Of a stretch of DNA of 64,000 bases, positions 59,201-64,000 are shown piece after piece. Every line of letters begins with the position of its first letter. The first letter of the stretch is position 1. A program made the position numbers and the translations under genes. The notes under the pieces were generated by a model. The model worked only from the letters and a program-made list of their open reading frames with translations, was not told the origin of the DNA and ran no database searches. The stretch is from the NCBI RefSeq assembly GCF_014174475.1, contig NZ_JACJUD010000003.1, forward strand, positions 248,001 through 312,000, written 5' to 3'. The stretch comes from Aquipseudomonas ullengensis. Lineage in GTDB: Bacteria; Pseudomonadota; Gammaproteobacteria; Pseudomonadales; Pseudomonadaceae.

Positions 59201-60127
59201 CTCGAGCGCCTGACGTTCCCGCCGGCCGATCCGCCGAGCGCAGCGACGGCCGAAGCGGTGGTGGAGAAACCTGATCCGCTGGCCAGCGTCGACCCCCGGC
59301 AGATTCCAGCACTGGACCTGCATATCGAGCGGGTCCTGCAGGGCGATCAACTTCTCGGCGCCTGGTCGCTCAAGGCGCGGCCCACCCCGCAGGGCGTGCG
59401 TTTCAGTGAGCTGTCCATGGGCCTCAAGGGCATGCAGGTTAACGGCGATGTCGGCTGGGAGGGCGCGCCAGGCGCCACGCGCAGTTGGTACAAGGGCCGC
59501 CTGGAAGGCGAGAACCTGGCCGATGTGCTGCTGGCCTGGAACTTCGCGCCGACCGCCACCAGTGAACGTTTCCGCCTGGATGCCGACGGCAACTGGCCGG
59601 GCTCGCCGGCCTGGATCAGCCTCAAGCGGTTCTCCGGCAGCCTCGATGCCAGCCTGCGCAAGGGCCAGTTCGTCGAAGTGCAGGGCTCGGCCTCGGCGCT
59701 GCGGGTGTTCGGCCTGCTCAACTTCAACTCCATCGGCCGGCGCCTGCGCCTGGACTTCTCCGACCTGCTTGGCAAGGGCCTCAGCTACGACCGGATGAAG
59801 GGTCTGCTGGTGGCCACCGACGGGGTGTTCGTCACCCGCGAACCGATCAAGATGGAAGGGCCGTCCACCGGCCTGGAGCTGAACGGCACCCTGGACATGG
59901 CGCGCGACCAGATTGACGCCAAGCTGCTGGTGACCCTGCCGGTGACCAACAACCTGCCGCTGGCGGCGCTGATCGTCGGTGCGCCGGCAATCGGGGGCGC
60001 CCTGTTCGTGGTCGACAAGCTGCTCGGTGACCGCGTCGCGCGTTTCGCCAGCGTGCAGTACAGCGTCAAGGGTGACTGGAAGGACCCCAAAATCAGTTTC
60101 GAGAAACCCTTCGAGAAGCCCCATTAG
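56285..60127 (+). CDS. yhdP: YhdP family AsmA-like protein (DUF3971)
   Basis: 1280 residues. N-terminal membrane helix (about 5-32: FVTLLRVTLGLCALLLVLAAL), then a very long periplasmic groove made of repeated beta strands with AsmA-type end motifs (LEGGWSGLAPLLTVHDLTL; LELNGTLDMARDQIDAKLLV near the C-terminus, split). One of the large bridge-like proteins that carry phospholipid to the outer membrane in Gram-negatives. It begins 13 bp after rng and is likely co-transcribed. Confidence 0.95.
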   Translation: MNRIAGLFVTLLRVTLGLCALLLVLAALYVSLGRQLFPLVAEYRDEVESKARAALGMPLSIGSLEGGWSGLAPLLTVHDLTLGEGSSAVRLDQVRLVPDVLGSLLKRQLRIANLQVEGLQLSLQQDAAGHWAVEGIPTREPQKPLDVQQLLKQLRVVEELSLLDSQLTLEPFEHKPLSLTYASFTLRSSVNRLRLDGHLLLPDGQPLSLQLKSRLDRQDWRASQAELYLSLPHSDWAAWLPASLTREWTLKHAAIGGEVWLEWDKGQAQRAYARVHAPQLQAAYAERKPVQIDDLGLNAYFERREGGFQVLIDSLAMSLGSTRWGELHAALQYRAAQGADEEQWQLAVDRLDLAPLLPLVQGLAPLPEPAAEALAGLKPQGSLRNLQLTYLPQRSDAKRLQFSSNLDRAGISAWHGIPAVENATGSATGDLGGGELLANSENFGLHLDTLFPKVWRYRQAAARVLWQRDDEGLTLRSPYLQVVGEEGRIAGDFLIRLKKDPAQEDYMDLRVGIRDGDAKYAGKYLPTLSPALSPKLTEWLQAAIRGGKVDEGWFEYQGSLQKGADAAARSISMFFRVHDAELAFQPGWPALRAARGEVLIEDSGVQVRVPEGRLLDSRVENVSVDIPHVDNGQVARLLLDGQVQSSLGDALKILQEAPIGTAATFAGWQGEGPLTAKLKLDIPLAQGQKPKVLVDFATEGARLQISTPKLELSQLKGAFRFDSSNGLSAPDIRAQVFGRAVQGKAIAGGPRGTLQTRIEANGRVPVKALSDWLGVTRPLPLSGEVPYRLGITLATADSQLRVDSDLKGLAIDLPAPFGKAAADTSTATWRMTLQGNERRYWLDYAGLASLAFAAPPGQVMQGRGLLRLGGAQAILSNEQGLHISGRLAELDWNAWQDTGKRYAATQGSREALQFFRGANLQIDRFKGFGTQLEQLGVRLARSAQGWSLDLDSAPAKGNVLLPDAAGAPIVANLERLTFPPADPPSAATAEAVVEKPDPLASVDPRQIPALDLHIERVLQGDQLLGAWSLKARPTPQGVRFSELSMGLKGMQVNGDVGWEGAPGATRSWYKGRLEGENLADVLLAWNFAPTATSERFRLDADGNWPGSPAWISLKRFSGSLDASLRKGQFVEVQGSASALRVFGLLNFNSIGRRLRLDFSDLLGKGLSYDRMKGLLVATDGVFVTREPIKMEGPSTGLELNGTLDMARDQIDAKLLVTLPVTNNLPLAALIVGAPAIGGALFVVDKLLGDRVARFASVQYSVKGDWKDPKISFEKPFEKPH

Positions 60128-60228
60128 GGACTGATACGGCCTGATTCACAGCCGCGCGGCTGGCGAATGAGGCGGGAACAGCCCTGTAGATGGAGTAGCA
60201 TGCAGTCACTACCCGGACGGAAGTCATC

Positions 60229-61083
60229 ATGTCCATCGCCGTGATCCAGATGGTCAGCCAGGACGATGTCCTGGCCAACCTCGCCAGCGCCCGCCACCTG
60301 TTGCAACAGGCGGCCGAGCGGGGCGCGCGCCTCGCCGTGCTGCCGGAAAACTTCGCCGCCATGGGGCGCCGTGACCTGGCGGCCATGGCCCGCGCCGAAG
60401 CCGAAGGCACGGGCCCGATCCTGCCCTGGTTGAAACAGACCGCCCGCGACCTCGGGTTATGGATAGTCGCCGGCACCATTCCCCTGCCGCCCGACGGCCA
60501 GCCGCAGGCCAAGGCCCATGCCTGCTCGTTGCTGGTCGACGATCAGGGCGAGCGGGTGGCGCGCTACGACAAGTTGCACCTGTTCGATGTCGACGTGGCC
60601 GACAGCCGCGGCCGCTACCGCGAGTCGGATGACTATGCGTTCGGCGGCCAGGTGGTGGTGGCCGATACCCCGGTGGGCCGGCTGGGCCTGACGGTGTGCT
60701 ACGACTTGCGCTTCCCCGAACTGTACAGCCGGCTGCGCGAGGCTGGTGCCGAGTTGATCAGTGCTCCCGCGGCCTTTACCGCCGTGACCGGGGCTGCGCA
60801 TTGGCAGGTACTGACCCGTGCGCGAGCTATCGAAACCCAGTGCTACCTGTTGGCAGCCGGGCAGGGTGGAACCCATCCTGGCGGCCGTGAGACTTTCGGT
60901 CACTCGGCGGTAGTCGACCCTTGGGGCCGCGTATTGGCTGAGCAGGCACAAGGCCCAGCGGTACTGCTTGCCGAGCGCGACGGCGACGAGCAGGCGGCGA
61001 TCCGCCAGCGCATGCCGGTGGCCCGTCACAGACGATTTTTCGCGGCGGCCGAACCCGGGCCGGCGCCAATGGAGAACCTATGA
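60229..61083 (+). CDS. Nitrilase-superfamily amidase (Nit1/YbeM-like)
   Basis: 284 residues. Catalytic E40 (LPENFAAMG), K115 (YDKLHLFDV), C157 ([10 protein letters not shown]). The KLHLFDV and CYDLRFPE forms match the Nit/NitFhit branch whose members hydrolyse deaminated glutathione, so a metabolite-repair role is likely; not proved by sequence alone. Its stop overlaps the tldD start (ATGA). It is unrelated in use to amiE at 16557 although both share the fold. Confidence 0.92.
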   Translation: MSIAVIQMVSQDDVLANLASARHLLQQAAERGARLAVLPENFAAMGRRDLAAMARAEAEGTGPILPWLKQTARDLGLWIVAGTIPLPPDGQPQAKAHACSLLVDDQGERVARYDKLHLFDVDVADSRGRYRESDDYAFGGQVVVADTPVGRLGLTVCYDLRFPELYSRLREAGAELISAPAAFTAVTGAAHWQVLTRARAIETQCYLLAAGQGGTHPGGRETFGHSAVVDPWGRVLAEQAQGPAVLLAERDGDEQAAIRQRMPVARHRRFFAAAEPGPAPMENL

Positions 61084-62522
61084 GCGAGACCCTGTTAGCC
61101 GTCAGTGGCTTGTTGCTGAGCCCCGGCGGCCTGAGTATCGAACAGTTGCCGAGCATCCTCGGTGAACTGGCTGGCCCCGGCATCGATGCCGCCGACCTGT
61201 ATTTTCAGAGCCAGGTGTCTGAAACCTGGGTGCTGGAAGATGGCATCGTCAAGGAAGGCAGCTTCAACCTCGACCAGGGCGTGGGCGTGCGCGCCCAGTC
61301 CGGCGAGAAAACCGGCTTCGCCTACAGCAATGCGATCACCGCCGAGGCCCTGAGCCAGGCGGCACGTGCGGCGCGCTCGATCGCCCGGGCCGGCCAGCAG
61401 GGGCGCGTGCAGGCATTTGCCAGCCCGCAGATCACTGCACTGTATGCGGCCGGCAACCCGCTGGAGGTGCTGGACCGCGCCGAGAAGGTGGAGCTGCTCA
61501 AGCGCGTGGATGTCGCCACCCGCGCCCTCGATTCGCGTATCAAACAGGTCACGGTGAGCCTGGCCGGGGTCTGGGACCATGTGCTGGTCGCCGCCAATGA
61601 CGGCAGCCTGGGGGCGGATATTCGCCCGCTGGTGCGCTTCAACGTCAGCGTGATCGTCGAACAGAACGGTCGTCGCGAGCGCGGTGGCCACGGCGGCGGC
61701 GGGCGTACCGACTACCGCTATTTCCTAGAGGAAGACCGCGCCATGGGCTATGCCCGCGAGGCGCTGCGCCAGGCCCTGGTCAACCTCGAGGCGCAGCCGG
61801 CACCGGCCGGTACCTTCCCGGTGGTGATGGGCGCCGGCTGGTCCGGTGTGCTGCTGCACGAAGCGGTGGGTCATGGCCTGGAGGGCGATTTCAACCGCAA
61901 GGGCAGTTCGGCCTACAGCGGCAAGGTGGGTGAGAAGGTTGCCTCCAGCCTGTGCACCATCGTCGACGACGGCACTCTGGCCGGGCGTCGCGGCTCGCTC
62001 AGCGTCGATGACGAGGGCACGCCAACCAACTGCACCACGCTGATCGAAAACGGCGTGCTCAAGGGCTACATGCAGGACAAGCTCAACGCCCGCCTGATGG
62101 GCGTGGCGCGTACCGGCAACGGTCGCCGCGAGTCCTACGCGCACCTGCCGATGCCGCGCATGACCAACACCTACATGCTGGCGGGCGAAAGCGACCCGGA
62201 AGAAATCATCCGTTCGGTGAAGAAGGGTATCTACTGCGCCAACCTCGGCGGCGGTCAGGTCGACATCACCAGCGGCAAGTTCGTCTTTTCCACCAGCGAG
62301 GCCTACCTGATCGAGGACGGCAAGATCACTGCCCCGGTCAAAGGCGCAACCCTGATTGGCAACGGCCCTGAGGCGATGAGCCGGGTGTCGATGGTCGGCA
62401 ATGACCTGGCCCTGGACAGCGGCGTAGGGACCTGCGGCAAGGACGGTCAGTCGGTGCCGGTAGGCGTCGGCCAGCCGACCTTGAAGATCGATGCGATTAC
62501 CGTGGGGGGCACGGGCGCCTGA
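61080..62522 (+). CDS. tldD: Metalloprotease subunit TldD
   Basis: 480 residues. Zinc motif HEAVGH at 260-265 ([14 protein letters not shown]), [16 protein letters not shown] and the ends typical of TldD. Forms a heterodimer with PmbA (TldE) that degrades unfolded peptides such as antitoxin CcdA and processes peptide antibiotics. pmbA is encoded 637 bp further with yjgA in between on the opposite strand. Confidence 0.97.
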   Translation: MSETLLAVSGLLLSPGGLSIEQLPSILGELAGPGIDAADLYFQSQVSETWVLEDGIVKEGSFNLDQGVGVRAQSGEKTGFAYSNAITAEALSQAARAARSIARAGQQGRVQAFASPQITALYAAGNPLEVLDRAEKVELLKRVDVATRALDSRIKQVTVSLAGVWDHVLVAANDGSLGADIRPLVRFNVSVIVEQNGRRERGGHGGGGRTDYRYFLEEDRAMGYAREALRQALVNLEAQPAPAGTFPVVMGAGWSGVLLHEAVGHGLEGDFNRKGSSAYSGKVGEKVASSLCTIVDDGTLAGRRGSLSVDDEGTPTNCTTLIENGVLKGYMQDKLNARLMGVARTGNGRRESYAHLPMPRMTNTYMLAGESDPEEIIRSVKKGIYCANLGGGQVDITSGKFVFSTSEAYLIEDGKITAPVKGATLIGNGPEAMSRVSMVGNDLALDSGVGTCGKDGQSVPVGVGQPTLKIDAITVGGTGA

Positions 62523-62545
62523 AGGGCGCCCATTCGGCAGAGGAG

Positions 62546-63067
62546 TTAGCGCAGACCGCGCTGGGTTTCATCCAGATCGCGGATGTATTTGAAGACCTTG
62601 CGCGCGGCGGCTGGCGGTTTGTTTCGCGCCGCTTCGTGCTGGGCATGGCGGATCAGGCTGCGCAGGTGCTGGCGGTCGGTTTCCGGGTAGTCGACGACGA
62701 AGCTTTCCAGCGTGGTGTCGTCGCCGGTGATCAGGCGATCGCGCCAGCGTTCGAGGTTGTGGAAACGCTCGTTGTATTCGCGGGTGGAGCTATCGACCTG
62801 GTCGATCAGGGCAAGAATGCCCTCGACGTCCTGTTCGCGCATGAGTTTGCCGATGAACTGGACGTGGCGTTTTTTCGCGGCGTTGGCCGTGTGTTTCGGT
62901 GCTTCGGCCAGGGCTTTGCGCATACCGTCGGTCAACGGCAGCTTGGCCAGCAGGTCGGGCTTGAGGGTGGTGAGGCGCTGACCGAGATCCTGCAGCGCAT
63001 GCAGCTCGCGCTTGACCTGGGTTTTGCTCTTCTCACCGGAGAAGTCGTCGTCGTAAGAATCAGCCAT
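62546..63067 (-). CDS. yjgA: YjgA, ribosome-associated DUF615 protein
   Basis: 173 residues, highly charged all-helical. [35 protein letters not shown] and [12 protein letters not shown] are typical. The E. coli homologue associates with late 50S assembly intermediates. ATG 63067 (MADSYDDDF) is chosen by family length; the frame is open for 50 more codons that lie in the pmbA leader. Confidence 0.95.
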   Translation of the reverse strand: MADSYDDDFSGEKSKTQVKRELHALQDLGQRLTTLKPDLLAKLPLTDGMRKALAEAPKHTANAAKKRHVQFIGKLMREQDVEGILALIDQVDSSTREYNERFHNLERWRDRLITGDDTTLESFVVDYPETDRQHLRSLIRHAQHEAARNKPPAAARKVFKYIRDLDETQRGLR

Positions 63068-63158
63068 GGGGGCGGTCCAGAGGGAAACGCCGCCATGATA
63101 ACCAGTCAGGGGTTGCCTGTCCCCCGTGGTGGTGGGCGCCCTGTCAGTGGAGTGCAAC

Positions 63159-64000
63159 ATGAGTTCAGCAGAAACAGTGGGTCCGCAGGCATTGCCGGCC
63201 CTGCAGGCGCAGGTCGAACAGATCATCGCCGAGGCCCGTCGTCAGGGCGCCAGCGCCTGCGAAGTGGCCGTGTCACTGGAGCAGGGGCTGTCGACCACGG
63301 TGCGCCAACGCGAAGTGGAGACCGTCGAGTTCAATCGTGACCAGGGCTTTGGCATCACCCTGTACCTCGGCCAGCGCAAAGGCTCGGCCAGCACCTCGGC
63401 GAGTGGCGAGGCAGCGATCCGGGAAACCGTGGCGGCGGCCCTGGCGATTGCCAAGCATGCCTCCGAGGACGATTGCTCTGGCCTGGCGGATGCGGCGCTG
63501 ATGGCCCGCGACCTGCCAGACCTGGATCTCTATCACCCCTGGGCACTGGCTCCGGAGCAGGCCATCGAACTGGCGCTGGCCTGCGAGGAGTCTGCGTTTG
63601 CTACCGACCCGCGGATCAGCAATGCCGATGGCACCACTCTCAATACCCACCAGGGCTGCCGGGTCTACGGCAACAGCCACGGCTTCGTCGGCGGCTACGC
63701 CAGCACCCGCCACAGCCTGAGCTGCGTGATGATCGCCGAGGGTGAAGGGCAGATGCAGCGGGACTACTGGTATGACGTCAATCGCCAGGGCGAGCTGCTG
63801 GCCGACCCGGCGCGCATCGGCCGCCTGGCTGCCGAACGCAGTGTGGCGCGCCTGGGCGCGCGCCCGGTACCGACCTGCGAAGTGCCGGTGCTGTTTGCCG
63901 CCGAGCTGGCCACCGGGCTGTTCGGCAGCTTCCTCGGGGCGATTTCCGGCGGCAACCTGTATCGCAAGTCATCCTTCCTCGAAGGGTCGCTGGGGCAGCG
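63159..64000 (+). CDS. pmbA: PmbA/TldE metalloprotease partner, 5' part (3' end outside window)
   Basis: The frame is open from ATG 63159 to the window end (280 full codons). Start [20 protein letters not shown] and [23 protein letters not shown] N-terminus (split), [33 protein letters not shown] NSHGFVGGY are PmbA features. PmbA lacks the zinc motif and works with TldD. Divergent from yjgA; the start is 91 bp from the yjgA start. Confidence 0.95.
   Translation, partial: MSSAETVGPQALPALQAQVEQIIAEARRQGASACEVAVSLEQGLSTTVRQREVETVEFNRDQGFGITLYLGQRKGSASTSASGEAAIRETVAAALAIAKHASEDDCSGLADAALMARDLPDLDLYHPWALAPEQAIELALACEESAFATDPRISNADGTTLNTHQGCRVYGNSHGFVGGYASTRHSLSCVMIAEGEGQMQRDYWYDVNRQGELLADPARIGRLAAERSVARLGARPVPTCEVPVLFAAELATGLFGSFLGAISGGNLYRKSSFLEGSLGQ

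Overview
The window is high-GC DNA from a Pseudomonas, closest in gene content and order to the P. aeruginosa group. This rests on near-identity to remembered P. aeruginosa AmiE and SpeC, on a roxSR / mag / gatBAC / mreBCD / maf / rng / yhdP / tldD / pmbA run, and on typical Pseudomonas palindromic repeats between genes. I see no tRNA, rRNA, phage, transposase or CRISPR. Both ends cut a gene: a chemoreceptor on the left and pmbA on the right.

Region 1 (1-4.6 kb): the 3' end of a methyl-accepting chemotaxis gene, a TatD-family nuclease, and an AsmA-family gene whose last 174 bp have been duplicated just downstream together with a palindromic repeat.

Region 2 (4.6-18.9 kb): a complete amide/urea module. 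A hybrid sensor kinase built on an NCS1 permease, plus a NarL-type response regulator, is divergent from urtABCDE; then come fmdA, fmdB, amiE and amiB. The amiC, amiR and amiS regulators/transporter that accompany amiE-amiB in P. aeruginosa are absent. A 16-bp palindrome, TACGTC-N4-GACGTA, occurs in front of urtA (with a second imperfect copy 22 bp on) and in front of fmdA, the two places where the module must be switched on. I infer that it is the binding site of the adjacent response regulator.

Region 3 (18.9-33.1 kb): a small DUF559 nuclease-like gene in a nest of repeats, prfC, speC with a long leader, the 5-oxoprolinase genes pxpABC, and an oppositely oriented peptide ABC importer (substrate-binding protein, B, C, D, F) followed by a SIMPL-domain gene. 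Two of three copies of a terminal-inverted-repeat element lie inside the importer operon; the third sits in the urtA leader. In these copies the paired arms change together, which suggests that a fold is conserved.

Region 4 (33.1-48 kb): the redox two-component pair roxSR, an AEC permease, then the six-gene mag operon (a periplasmic alpha-2-macroglobulin with its partners). Two products of this operon carry motifs of peptidoglycan-active enzymes. After it come a carboxymuconolactone decarboxylase-family gene and a short RlpA-like lipoprotein.

Region 5 (48-64 kb): conserved housekeeping genes: gatCAB divergent from mreBCD, then maf, rng, yhdP, a nitrilase-family amidase, tldD, yjgA (opposite strand) and pmbA.

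Starts were chosen by ribosome binding site, spacing and overlap; where several remain possible this is stated. Family names come from recognition of motifs, not from a database search.
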